Positions 1 through 8,133 of a DNA stretch of 64,000 nt are shown piece by piece. A program made the position numbers and the translations under genes. Every line of letters starts with the position of its first letter. Position 1 is the first letter of the stretch. Source of the stretch: Actinacidiphila epipremni (lineage in GTDB: Bacteria > Actinomycetota > Actinomycetes > Streptomycetales > Streptomycetaceae); the NCBI RefSeq assembly GCF_012034175.1, contig NZ_JAATEJ010000003.1, positions 398,216 through 462,215 on the forward strand, in the 5' to 3' direction. The notes beneath the pieces were generated by a model, which had not been told where the DNA came from, ran no database searches, and saw only the letters and a program-made list of their open reading frames with translations.

Positions 1-774
1 CGTGAACGCCTGCGTCGGATCGACGCGATGGTGGCCATCCTGCACGGTCCGAGCCTGGACGACGGCGTCTGCATGGAGATCGGGTACGCCTGGGCGTGCG
101 GCGTGCCGGTCGTCGTACTGACGACGGACTTCCAGACGTACTCGCTGACGGCGGACGGTCCGCGGCTCGAATTCCCCGATCCGCTGATCGAGGCGGCGGC
201 GACTCGCGTCATCCGACTGCCCCGCCTCGGGCCGCCGACCACGGCGTCGGAGTTGGGTACGGCCTCACGCTTCACCGCTTTCCGCGAGCGCAACCTCGTA
301 CAAGCGGCATCCGCACTCGACACTGCCGTCGAGGCTCTGCTCGAACTGCCGGCGCCTGCCCGACACGAACCTCGCCCACCCGCTGGAGGGACGGTGTACG
401 TCGAGCCCTCCCCGTACGGTCGTCGGGGTGTCGATCACCTCGTCCAGGCGTGCGTCTCAGTCGGGTACCGCATCGTCGGGCCGCAGCGCTTTACCGCGCC
501 CGACCCTCTCTCGGCTGCGCTGGCCGACCTGACGGCCGCTGTCGGCACGAGGCGCCTCCTTGTCGACGTCTCCGGACCGGAAACCCCACCTGGTGGCGCA
601 CTGCTCATCGGCGCCGCATGCGCCTCCGGCACGCCCACTGCCGCCTACGCCTGCCGAACCGGCTTCACCCACGCCGTCGGGCGTGAGCCGAACTGGCGGA
701 ACCTCATGATCCAGTACGCCGTGCAGGCCCGGCTCGACACTCCGGAGGCCGTCACCGCCTGGCTGTCGGCATGA
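1..774 (+). CDS. Nucleoside 2-deoxyribosyltransferase-like protein, 5' end outside window
   Basis: The reading frame is open from base 1, so the true start lies upstream; the first in-window ATG (28) falls inside the catalytic domain. The N-terminal part carries the family signature, a DDG followed by xxMEIGYAxACGxPVVVL, matching the Asp/Glu region of nucleoside 2-deoxyribosyltransferases, which exchange or hydrolyse the base of (deoxy)nucleosides. The second half, from about base 391, repeats the same fold pattern (VDVSGPETPPGGALLIGAACASG), but the acidic pair is replaced by PPGGALL, so it looks like a degenerate second copy. The stop overlaps the start of the next gene by 4 nt (ATGA), so the two are translationally coupled. 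Family assignment is good; the substrate is unknown. Confidence 0.72.
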   Translation, partial: RERLRRIDAMVAILHGPSLDDGVCMEIGYAWACGVPVVVLTTDFQTYSLTADGPRLEFPDPLIEAAATRVIRLPRLGPPTTASELGTASRFTAFRERNLVQAASALDTAVEALLELPAPARHEPRPPAGGTVYVEPSPYGRRGVDHLVQACVSVGYRIVGPQRFTAPDPLSAALADLTAAVGTRRLLVDVSGPETPPGGALLIGAACASGTPTAAYACRTGFTHAVGREPNWRNLMIQYAVQARLDTPEAVTAWLSA

Positions 775-1271
775 GCGTCGAACAGATCGTCGCAGGCCAC
801 CGGACCCTGGTCCTCGAAGGGTGCGACGGCGTCGGGAAGACCACCCTGGCCCGACGCCTGTCCGTCGACCATGGCTTCACGGTGGTGCACTCCCCACGAA
901 CCCCCGACCACCTCGACCTCGCCGGCCGGTACCGAGCGATCCTGGCCCAGGAGGGCCACCTCCTGTTCGACCGCTGCTTCCTCAGCGAACTGGTCTACGG
1001 CCCCCTCAACCGGGGCCGCTCCCGCATCACATGGAGCGAGGCCATCGACCTCGCCGAAACCGTCATCGCCCGCGACGGCCTGCTCGTCCACCTCACCGCC
1101 CCGCCGGCCGTCGTCCGCCAACGGCTCCTCACCCGCGATGGCGAAGCCATCAGCCTTGACGAGGTCACGGCTCTGATCACGGCATACCGGCGCGTCTTCG
1201 AGACCCTGGCGGACTATGCACCTGTGCTGACGATCAACACCAGCACGCTGGACGTCCCCTCTACAGAGTGA
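771..1271 (+). CDS. P-loop dNMP/thymidylate kinase-like protein
   Basis: 166 aa. Walker A GCDGVGKTT at residues 17-25 is followed by FDRCFLSELVYG, which matches the DR(Y/F) nucleoside-monophosphate binding motif of thymidylate kinase-like enzymes. A lid-like arginine segment (VVRQRLLTRDGE) lies near residues 113-124. It is shorter than typical Tmk (about 210 aa), so the substrate may differ. Overlap ATGA with the deoxyribosyltransferase-like gene and the MazG-like gene 82 nt downstream suggest a nucleotide salvage or sanitation operon. P-loop kinase is certain from the motif; the exact substrate is inferred. Confidence 0.72.
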   Translation: MSVEQIVAGHRTLVLEGCDGVGKTTLARRLSVDHGFTVVHSPRTPDHLDLAGRYRAILAQEGHLLFDRCFLSELVYGPLNRGRSRITWSEAIDLAETVIARDGLLVHLTAPPAVVRQRLLTRDGEAISLDEVTALITAYRRVFETLADYAPVLTINTSTLDVPSTE

Positions 1272-1352
1272 ACTTCCCTCCCCCTCTTCTCGGACGCGTT
1301 CTTCACCTCGCTAGGCTGCGACCGCACCTGCTGCCGCGCCGTCGGAGGAGCC

Positions 1353-1658
1353 ATGGACATCCGGTCCGCCCAGAAGCTCGCCTGGGAGAACAAGACCGCC
1401 AAGGGCTTCAACACCACCGATGTGCCTCTAGAGTTCGGCCTCCTGACCGCCGAGATCGGCGAAGCCTTCACCGCGTGGCGCAAGGGCCTGCCCGACTTCG
1501 GCGAGGAGCTCGCCGACGTCTTCCTCTACCTCGTGGCCCTCGCCGAGATGAACGGCATCGACCTCGGCGACGAGGTGGCCCACAAGATCGACAAGAATTC
1601 CCGCCGCGTCTACGACCGCAACGAGCACGGGGTGCCGATCCGGGTTGGCGAAGGCTAG
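1353..1658 (+). CDS. MazG-like nucleotide pyrophosphohydrolase
   Basis: 101 aa, the usual size for a single-domain all-alpha NTP pyrophosphatase. The metal-binding acidic pattern is visible: E34-x-x-E37 in the first helix and E51-E52-x-x-D55 (EELADV) in the second. Family members hydrolyse (d)NTPs to NMP and pyrophosphate. A GGAGGAG Shine-Dalgarno lies just before the ATG at 1353. It follows the deoxyribosyltransferase- and kinase-like genes on the same strand, giving three consecutive nucleotide-handling functions. Confidence 0.75.
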   Translation: MDIRSAQKLAWENKTAKGFNTTDVPLEFGLLTAEIGEAFTAWRKGLPDFGEELADVFLYLVALAEMNGIDLGDEVAHKIDKNSRRVYDRNEHGVPIRVGEG

Positions 1659-1955
1659 ACCGCTCTGCTTGCAACTCCCGGCCGGGCACTGACGGATGTG
1701 ACGGGAATTGGTGCAGGGACGCGTGACAGGTCAAGACATCACTTGATCGTGCAGTCGGGCCCCTGCCTGGCGGCCCAGGACTTGATCAAGTTCCGTTGAA
1801 AGACGCTTGCCTGGTTCTTGCGCTGCGGGGCAACGCGCCAGGGGGTACCCGGGTGAAGCTCGTGGGGAGTGGCGCCGCAAGCCATGGACCGGCGGATGGT
1901 CCCGCGAGGGCAGGGCGGGGCAGCCCGGGGGGCTGGAGGGCGGCGTGTGCGGGGG
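1659..1955. other. Intergenic region with ACTTGATC repeats
   Basis: No gene recognised. The perfect 12-bp palindrome ACTTGATCAAGT is at 1780-1791, and its left half ACTTGATC also occurs at 1741-1748. Reading the + strand up to the TGA at 1796-1798 gives a short peptide tail ending QDLIKFR that could be a decayed transposase C-terminus, but this is weak. Confidence 0.35.
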
Positions 1956-2597
1956 TCAGGTTGTGGAGGGGGTGGGGCGCTGGGGGAGGAGGGCCTTGCA
2001 TGTGTTGTACGCCGAAGCGATCTTCGGGTCCGAGGTGTTGAGGCCGCCGAAGCCGCGGCGGGCGGTGGATGTGGAGTCGGGGGACGGGGAGCCCGTCGGG
2101 AGGGTCACCCCGTGGTCCTTGAGGCAACTCGTGAACGCCTGGAAGGCACTCGCGTCGGCCCCGCCGCCCCCCGCGCCCCCGCGGTTGAACTGAGGCCGAA
2201 GCGACGCGCACGCGTCCAGCGCCTTCTGCGTCGCCGGGTCCGCCGACGCGCCGCCGAAGCCGGGGAAGCCCCCGCCGAAGCCGCCACCGCCGCCGGGGCG
2301 GCCCGAGGGCCGGCCGGACGGGCGGCCGGAGGGCCGGCCTGAGGGGCGCCCCGCGCCCTGCGAGAAGCTCGGAAGCTTCACGCCGTGCTGCGACAGGCAG
2401 TCCCGGTACGCGGCCATGTCCTGCGCACCGCCGGAGGCCGAGGCCGAGGCGGAGGCCGACGAGGAGGGCGCCGAGGACGCCTTCGCGTCGGACGGGCCCG
2501 AGCCCCCGGAGGAGCACGCCGCGAGCAGCAGCGCCCCGGAGGCGATGACGGCGACGGACGCGCCGGCCCGCAGGGCGGTGGTGGGGATCCGGGTCAT
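1956..2597 (-). CDS. Secreted lipoprotein with duplicated C-L-x-x-H-G-V-x-L-P repeats
   Basis: 213 aa. The start ATG at 2597 is chosen because it has a GAGGAGA ribosome site and leads straight into a lipoprotein signal peptide (lipobox LAAC, C28). After a Ser/Ala linker comes CLSQHGVKLP (C67, H71), then an RPSG tetrapeptide repeat and Gly/Phe-rich stretch (about residues 84-116), C130, a second CLKDHGVTLP (C158, H162) and C200. The mature protein is thus two copies of a Cys/His module separated by low-complexity sequence. It is divergent from, and probably functionally tied to, the export operon starting at 2882. Possible roles are metal or redox sensing or an extracytoplasmic accessory; no function is proven. 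Confidence 0.7.
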   Translation of the reverse strand: MTRIPTTALRAGASVAVIASGALLLAACSSGGSGPSDAKASSAPSSSASASASASGGAQDMAAYRDCLSQHGVKLPSFSQGAGRPSGRPSGRPSGRPSGRPGGGGGFGGGFPGFGGASADPATQKALDACASLRPQFNRGGAGGGGADASAFQAFTSCLKDHGVTLPTGSPSPDSTSTARRGFGGLNTSDPKIASAYNTCKALLPQRPTPSTT

Positions 2598-2881
2598 GGC
2601 CGTGGTCTCCTCGGAAGGCGGAAGCGATGAGCCGCCCCACGCGTGCGCGCGGGGAAAGGCGTACCAGCGCAGGGCGGCAGCCCATGACTGAACCGCACCC
2701 ACGTAGGCGCCGCCCGGACGCCGCCTGTGAGTTCCCGGGGAACAGACCGCCCCCTACCGCCCGAACCCGGCACACCCGCGCCCGTAATGCGGCGTCGCAC
2801 CGTAAAAAACCCTTTCGCGGTCCCAGAGAACTCCCAGACTGCTCTCAGGGCTTCAAAGGAGTGGCCCGCCAGGATGCGGGC

Positions 2882-4228
2882 ATGAAGGTGCTCCCACGGC
2901 GGCGCAGGGCCGCCCTGATCAACTCGGTGCTCGGCGTGGTCGTCCTCGCGGGCGCCGGCGGCGCCTACGCCGCCGTCCACGACGACGGCGCCAAGTCCAC
3001 CGGCAGCGGCACCGCGCGCGTCGCGACCGTGGCCAAGGGCACCGTCCTCGCCACGGTGTCCGGCTCCGGCACGCTCGCCTCGCCGAGCGACGCGGGCCTG
3101 GACTTCACCACCGGCGGCACGCTCACCGCGGTGGACGTCAAGCCGGGCGACAAGGTCAAGAAGGGCCAGGTGCTGGCCAAGGTCGACGCGACGGACGCGA
3201 AGGCCACGCTCCAGCAGGACGAGGCCACGCTCGACGCGGCGGAGGCCAACCTGACGAAGGTCGAGGCCGGCGAGCTCCCCGCCTCCTCCGGCAACTCCGA
3301 CTCCGGGAACGGCCGCGGGCAGTCCTCGCCCACCCCCTCCCCGACCCCGACCGTGGACGCCGCCCAGCTCGCGCAGGCGCAGGCCCAGGTCACGCAGGCG
3401 CAGAACGCCGTGGACGCCGCCCAGCGCGCGGTCGACGGCACGACGCTCAAGGCCCCGGTCGCCGGTACGGTCGCCTCCGTCGCCGGCAAGAAGGGCGACA
3501 CGGTCTCCGGCACCGGCGGCAACGGCTCGGGCGGCAGCGGTAGTGGCAGTGGCAGCGCCGGCGGCTCCGGCTCGGGTTCGAGTGGCAGCTCCACCGGCTC
3601 CCTCAGCGGCTTCATCGTGCTCACCAACCCGGCCGGCATGCAGGTCACCGCGAACTTCTCCGAGGCCGACTCGCTGAAGATCAAGGCCGGCCAGTCCGCC
3701 ACGGTGACCCTCAACGCCGAGTCCGGCACCGTCCTGGACGCCAAGGTGCTGAGCATCAGCTCGCTCCCCGCGAGCAGCGGCTCGGGCTCCGGCGGCGGCT
3801 CGTCCAGCGGCGCCGTCCAGTACCCGGCGACGCTCCAGATCACCAGCGACACCTCGAACCTGCGCACGGGCCTGAGCGCCAGCATCCAGGTCACCACGGC
3901 CTCGGCGAGCGACGCGCTGAGCGTCCCGACCGCCGCGGTCACCGGCACCGGCACCAACCGCTCCGTGCTGGTCGTCAACGCCGACGGCTCCACGACCCGT
4001 ACGCCCGTCACCGTCGGCATCGAGGGCGACTCCACCGACCAGATCACCAGCGGCCTGAGCGAGGGCCAGCGGGTGCAGATCCCCACGGTCGCCTCGTCCG
4101 GCAGCAACGGCTTCCCCAGCGGCGCCTTCCCCGGCGGCTTCGGCGGCGGTGCGGGCCGGCTCGGCGCGGCCGGCGGCGCCGGCGGCGGGACCTTCCGCGG
4201 CTTCGGCGGCGCGGGCGGTGGCCGATGA
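2882..4228 (+). CDS. Efflux adaptor, HlyD/MacA-like membrane-fusion protein
   Basis: 448 aa. An N-terminal membrane anchor (about residues 9-31) precedes a biotinyl-lipoyl-like half (TAVDVKPGDKVKKGQVLAKVDATDAKA), a coiled-coil hairpin rich in AQAQVTQAQ repeats, the second lipoyl half (TTLKAPVAGTVASV) and a beta-barrel domain. Ser/Gly-rich linkers interrupt the barrel. It would bridge the permease and extracellular partners in an ABC exporter. An upstream in-frame GTG (2861) is possible, but the AGGA 7 nt before 2882 and the basic N-terminus favour 2882. It overlaps the ATPase gene by 4 nt. Confidence 0.85.
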   Translation: MKVLPRRRRAALINSVLGVVVLAGAGGAYAAVHDDGAKSTGSGTARVATVAKGTVLATVSGSGTLASPSDAGLDFTTGGTLTAVDVKPGDKVKKGQVLAKVDATDAKATLQQDEATLDAAEANLTKVEAGELPASSGNSDSGNGRGQSSPTPSPTPTVDAAQLAQAQAQVTQAQNAVDAAQRAVDGTTLKAPVAGTVASVAGKKGDTVSGTGGNGSGGSGSGSGSAGGSGSGSSGSSTGSLSGFIVLTNPAGMQVTANFSEADSLKIKAGQSATVTLNAESGTVLDAKVLSISSLPASSGSGSGGGSSSGAVQYPATLQITSDTSNLRTGLSASIQVTTASASDALSVPTAAVTGTGTNRSVLVVNADGSTTRTPVTVGIEGDSTDQITSGLSEGQRVQIPTVASSGSNGFPSGAFPGGFGGGAGRLGAAGGAGGGTFRGFGGAGGGR

Positions 4229-5130
4229 GGCTGGGCCTCGGCCGCCTGGACGCTCTGCGCGGACGCACCGGCGCCCACCGCAGGGCCGACGGGCCGGCCC
4301 CGGAAGCGGAGGAGGGCCCCTGGGGCCCGCCCCCCGTCATCGAGGTGCGCGCGCTGCTGAAGACGTACGGCCACGGCGACGCGACCGTACGCGCCCTCGG
4401 CGGCCCGCCCGACCCGCTCACCGGCGCGTCACCCGGCGTGGACCTGCTGGTCGAGCAGGGCGACCTCATCGCGGTGATGGGCAGCTCCGGCTCCGGCAAG
4501 TCCACCCTCATGAACATCCTGGGCTGCCTGGACGTGCCGACCTCCGGCCGCTACCTGCTCGACGGCATCGACGTCGGCGGTCTCGACGAGCACCAGCTCT
4601 CCCTGGTGCGCAACCGCAAGATCGGCTTCGTCTTCCAGTCCTTCAACCTCGTGCCGCGCACCCCCGCGCTCGCCCAGGTCGAACTGCCGCTCGCGTACGC
4701 GGGCGTGAAGTCCGCCGAGCGGCGGCGGCGCGCACTGGCCGCGCTGGAACTGGTGGGCCTGGCCGACCGGGTGGACCACCGGCCCAACGAGCTGTCCGGC
4801 GGCCAGCAGCAGCGCGTCGCCGTGGCCCGCGCGCTGGTCACCGCGCCGGCGATGCTGCTCGCCGACGAGCCGACCGGCAACCTGGACAGCCACAGCACGG
4901 AGGAAGTGCTCTCGATCGTGGACCGGCTCAACGCGTCCGGGCGCACCGTCGTCCTGATCACCCACGAGGACGAGGTCGCCCGGCACGCCAAGCGCGTCGT
5001 ACGGCTGGTGGACGGGCAGGTCGTCAGCGACGTACGGCAGGCGCCGGTCGACGGCCCGCCGCCCGCGCTGCGCGACCCCGCGCTCTTCCGGGCCGCCGCC
5101 CCCCAGGCACTCACCGGAGGCGCGCTGTGA
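4225..5130 (+). CDS. ABC transporter ATP-binding protein, MacB/LolD type
   Basis: 301 aa. Walker A GSSGSGKST (86-94), Q-loop VFQSFNLVPR, signature LSGGQQQ (190-196), Walker B LLADEPTGNLD, and H-loop LITHE are all present. This FtsX-permease-coupled class powers export or mechanotransmission. It has an extra N-terminal 36 residues and a roughly 12-residue insertion before Walker A (GGPPDPLTGASP) compared with family norms. It overlaps neighbours on both sides by 4 nt (ATGA at 4225, GTGA at 5127), so adaptor, ATPase and permease form one operon. Confidence 0.92.
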   Translation: MRLGLGRLDALRGRTGAHRRADGPAPEAEEGPWGPPPVIEVRALLKTYGHGDATVRALGGPPDPLTGASPGVDLLVEQGDLIAVMGSSGSGKSTLMNILGCLDVPTSGRYLLDGIDVGGLDEHQLSLVRNRKIGFVFQSFNLVPRTPALAQVELPLAYAGVKSAERRRRALAALELVGLADRVDHRPNELSGGQQQRVAVARALVTAPAMLLADEPTGNLDSHSTEEVLSIVDRLNASGRTVVLITHEDEVARHAKRVVRLVDGQVVSDVRQAPVDGPPPALRDPALFRAAAPQALTGGAL

Positions 5131-6344
5131 ACCCCTTCGAGACGCTGCGCTTCGCGGTCGGCGGCCTGGCCGCCAACAAGGTGCGCTCGGCGCTCACCAT
5201 GCTGGGCGTGCTCATCGGCGTCGCCGCCGTCATCATCCTGCTGGCGGTCGGCAACGGCTCGTCCCAGTCCGTCAAGGACTCCATCGAGAAGCTCGGCACG
5301 AACTCGCTGACGATCTCCTCCGGCGGCGGCTTCGGCGGCGGACGCGGCGCGTCCTCGACCAGCACGAAGCCGCTGACCGTGGACGACGCCCGGGCGCTCG
5401 CCGACCCCTCGTCCGCGCCGCACGTGAAGTCGGTCGCGCCCGAGGTCACGACCTCGCAGACCGCGATCTACGACGGCACGTCGCACACCGTGGGGCAGGT
5501 CGTCGGCACGTACCCGGCGTATTTCGAGGCGTCCAACAGCAAGGTCGACAAGGGCGACTACTTCTCCGCCGACGACGTGCTCAACTCCCGCAAGGTCGCC
5601 GTGATCGGCTCCACGACCGCGACCGACCTGTTCGGGACGGTGAGCCCGGTCGGCAAGAAGATCGACATCGGCGGCACGCCGTTCACCGTCGTCGGGGTGC
5701 TCGCCACCAAGGGCGGCACCGGCTTCCAGGACCCGGACGACACGGTCGTCGCACCGCTGCCGACCGTGCAGAACGCCTTCACCGGCTTCGGCTCGATCAG
5801 CCAGATCCTCGTCGAGGCGACGTCCGCGGACGCCACCACCCCGGCGCAGAACGAGATCACCACCGTCCTGATGGGCACGCACGGCCTGAAGGACCCCAGC
5901 GCGCTGGACTTCCGGGTCAGCAGCCAGGAATCGCTGCTGAGCACGCAGTCCGACACCAACAAGACCTTCACGGTGCTGCTCGGCGCGGTCGCGGCGATCT
6001 CGCTGCTGGTCGGCGGGATCGGCATCACCAACATCATGCTGGTGACGGTGACCGAGCGGACCCGGGAGATCGGCATCCGCAAGGCGATCGGCGCGCCGCG
6101 CGGCGTCATCCTCGGGCAGTTCCTGGCCGAGTCGACGCTGCTGTCGCTCATCGGCGGCGGGCTCGGCGTGGTCGCCGGGCTCATCGGCTCGCACTTCCGG
6201 ATCGTCGGCATCAAGCCGGTGGTCATCCCGGAGTCGGTGTGGGGCGCGTTCGCCGTCGCCGTGGCCATCGGGCTGTTCTTCGGCGGCTACCCCGCCAACC
6301 GGGCGGCGAGCCTGCGGCCCATCGAGGCGCTGCGGCACGAGTGA
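5127..6344 (+). CDS. ABC transporter permease, MacB/FtsX family
   Basis: 405 aa from the GTG at 5127, which overlaps the ATPase stop. One N-terminal transmembrane helix (about 20-42) is followed by a large extracytoplasmic MacB periplasmic-core-like domain and three C-terminal membrane helices. The conserved cytoplasmic segment TERTREIGIRKAIGA marks FtsX-type permeases. With the adaptor and ATPase it forms a MacAB-like exporter; in a Gram-positive cell it would work without a TolC partner. The substrate cannot be inferred. Confidence 0.9.
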   Translation: MNPFETLRFAVGGLAANKVRSALTMLGVLIGVAAVIILLAVGNGSSQSVKDSIEKLGTNSLTISSGGGFGGGRGASSTSTKPLTVDDARALADPSSAPHVKSVAPEVTTSQTAIYDGTSHTVGQVVGTYPAYFEASNSKVDKGDYFSADDVLNSRKVAVIGSTTATDLFGTVSPVGKKIDIGGTPFTVVGVLATKGGTGFQDPDDTVVAPLPTVQNAFTGFGSISQILVEATSADATTPAQNEITTVLMGTHGLKDPSALDFRVSSQESLLSTQSDTNKTFTVLLGAVAAISLLVGGIGITNIMLVTVTERTREIGIRKAIGAPRGVILGQFLAESTLLSLIGGGLGVVAGLIGSHFRIVGIKPVVIPESVWGAFAVAVAIGLFFGGYPANRAASLRPIEALRHE

Positions 6345-6463
6345 CGTCACCGAACCAGGCTTTACCAGGCAAGCCCCAGGCATGACTTCAGTTACGGCTT
6401 CAGGCCCGGGCCGCCCGGCAACGGGGCCGGGCGCGAGGGAAGAGACAAGAGGGAGAGGCCGAG

Positions 6464-7300
6464 ATGGCGCGACGCCGTTCCGAGCCCGTCAAGGAGCTGG
6501 TCCCCGTGGAGGACCCCACCACGGAGTTGCTGCCGCTCGTCCCCGAGCAGGGCACCGGCGTCGTGACCCGGCGCGGGGCGGAGGTGATCGAGGGCGGCCC
6601 CGCGGGGCGGCCCGGGCCCAGCCCGGAGGACGTCCTGGCCGAGCCGCCGGACGCCCGGGACATCTCCGCGGAGCTGGCCGCGCCGCCGCGCCGCAAGCTG
6701 CCGTGGCTGACGCTGCTGCTGTCGGCGGGGGTCGTGGCGGCGGCGGCTTTCACCGGCGGGGTGCTCGTCGAGAAGCACCACCTCAACGACTCGTCGTCGC
6801 GCAATCCCTTCGCCTCGCTGGCGAGCGGCCGGGGCGGTGCGGCGGGGGGCGGTACGGGGACGGGTACGGGCGCGGGGCGCGGTTTCGGCTTCGGCGGTAC
6901 GGGCACGGGGGCGGGGGCCGCGGGCGCGGCCGGCGGCGGTGCGGCGGGGGGTACGGGCGCGGGTGCCGGGGCGGGTGCGGGGGCCGCGGGGCTGACCTTC
7001 GGCACCGTCAAGCTCGTCGACGGCGACACGATCTACCTCACCGACGCGCAGGGCAACACCGTCAAGGTCACCACCAGCGGCTCCACGAAGGTCACGGAGT
7101 CCAAGGACGGCAAGGTCGCCGACCTCAAGCCCGGCCAGACGGTCACCATCCGCGGCGCGAAGGACTCCGCCGGGAACGTCGCGGCGAGCACCGTGACGGA
7201 GGGCGGCACGACGCCGTCGTTCGGGGGCGGGGGCTTTGGCGGCTTCGGGGGCGCGGGCGGTACGGCGGGCGGCGGTACGGGCGCGGGCGGCGGCAACTGA
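6464..7300 (+). CDS. Membrane-anchored Gly-rich protein with DUF5666-like domain
   Basis: 278 aa, GAGGGAGAG ribosome site before the ATG. A charged cytoplasmic N-terminus (1-75) is followed by one membrane helix (about 80-100), a Gly/Ala/Thr-rich linker (about 120-183), a compact beta domain with the pattern VDGDTIYLTDAQGNTVKV ... DLKPGQTVTIRGAKDSAGNVAASTV typical of DUF5666/OB-like domains, and a Gly-rich tail. It lies between the exporter and the two-component genes on the same strand and is probably co-expressed. Role unknown. Confidence 0.65.
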   Translation: MARRRSEPVKELVPVEDPTTELLPLVPEQGTGVVTRRGAEVIEGGPAGRPGPSPEDVLAEPPDARDISAELAAPPRRKLPWLTLLLSAGVVAAAAFTGGVLVEKHHLNDSSSRNPFASLASGRGGAAGGGTGTGTGAGRGFGFGGTGTGAGAAGAAGGGAAGGTGAGAGAGAGAAGLTFGTVKLVDGDTIYLTDAQGNTVKVTTSGSTKVTESKDGKVADLKPGQTVTIRGAKDSAGNVAASTVTEGGTTPSFGGGGFGGFGGAGGTAGGGTGAGGGN

Positions 7301-7394
7301 TCCGCCCCGCTCACAGCTCCAGGGCGTACGGTGGCGCGGCCGACAGCGGGTCGCGGCGCCGTACGACCGCATGACCGGACCGGGAGGTCGCCTG

Positions 7395-8132
7395 ATGGAC
7401 ACGCCCGAGGCCAGCCTGCTGGTGGTCGACGACGAGCCCAACATCCGGGAACTGCTGTCGGCGTCGCTGCGGTTCGTCGGCTTCCGGGTCGCCTCCGCCG
7501 CGAGCGGCGCGGAGGCGCTGGCCGCGGTCGCCCGGGAGCGGCCCGACCTGGTCGTGCTCGACGTGATGCTGCCCGACATGGACGGCTTCGCCGTCGTGCG
7601 CCGGCTGCGCCAGGACACCGGCCCGCACGGCCGCCCGGCCGGCGACGACCACATCCCCGTGCTCTTCCTCACGGCGAAGGACGGCGTCGAGGACAAGATC
7701 AGCGGCCTGACCGCGGGCGGCGACGACTACGTCACCAAGCCGTTCAGCCTCGAAGAGCTCATCGCCCGCATCCGGGCGATCCTGCGCCGTACCGGCGGAC
7801 CGACCGACGACGGCCGCCTCGTCGCGGGCGACCTGGAGCTCGACACGGTCGGCCACCAGGTCGTCCGGGCCGGCCGCCCGGTGTCCCTGTCCCCGACCGA
7901 GTTCAAGCTGCTGGCGTATCTGATGGCCAACGCCGACCGGGTCGTGTCCAAGCTGCAGATCCTCGACCACGTGTGGGCGTACGACTTCGGCGGCGACCTC
8001 AGCATCGTCGAGTCCTACATCTCCTATGTGCGCCGCAAGGTCGACTCCGGCGCGGGCGGCGCGCCCAAGCTCATCCACACCGTCCGCGGCGTCGGCTACG
8101 TCCTGCGCCGCCCCACCCAGCCCCAGCACTGA
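7395..8132 (+). CDS. OmpR-family response regulator
   Basis: 245 aa. Receiver domain with acidic pocket VDDE, phospho-acceptor D56 in VVLDVMLPDMDG and K in TKPFSLEEL, followed by a winged-helix DNA-binding domain ending in HTVRGVGYVLR. The ATG at 7395 is preferred over an upstream ATG at 7371 because GGGAGG sits 7 nt before it. The histidine kinase starts 2 nt after the stop. It probably controls the adjacent exporter genes, inferred from position only. Confidence 0.9.
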   Translation: MDTPEASLLVVDDEPNIRELLSASLRFVGFRVASAASGAEALAAVARERPDLVVLDVMLPDMDGFAVVRRLRQDTGPHGRPAGDDHIPVLFLTAKDGVEDKISGLTAGGDDYVTKPFSLEELIARIRAILRRTGGPTDDGRLVAGDLELDTVGHQVVRAGRPVSLSPTEFKLLAYLMANADRVVSKLQILDHVWAYDFGGDLSIVESYISYVRRKVDSGAGGAPKLIHTVRGVGYVLRRPTQPQH

Positions 8133-8133
8133 C

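Noticed and set aside
4551..6383. 610-aa minus frame opposite the exporter genes
   Set aside because: Asp/Arg/Gln-rich shadow of the permease and ATPase genes, no motif.
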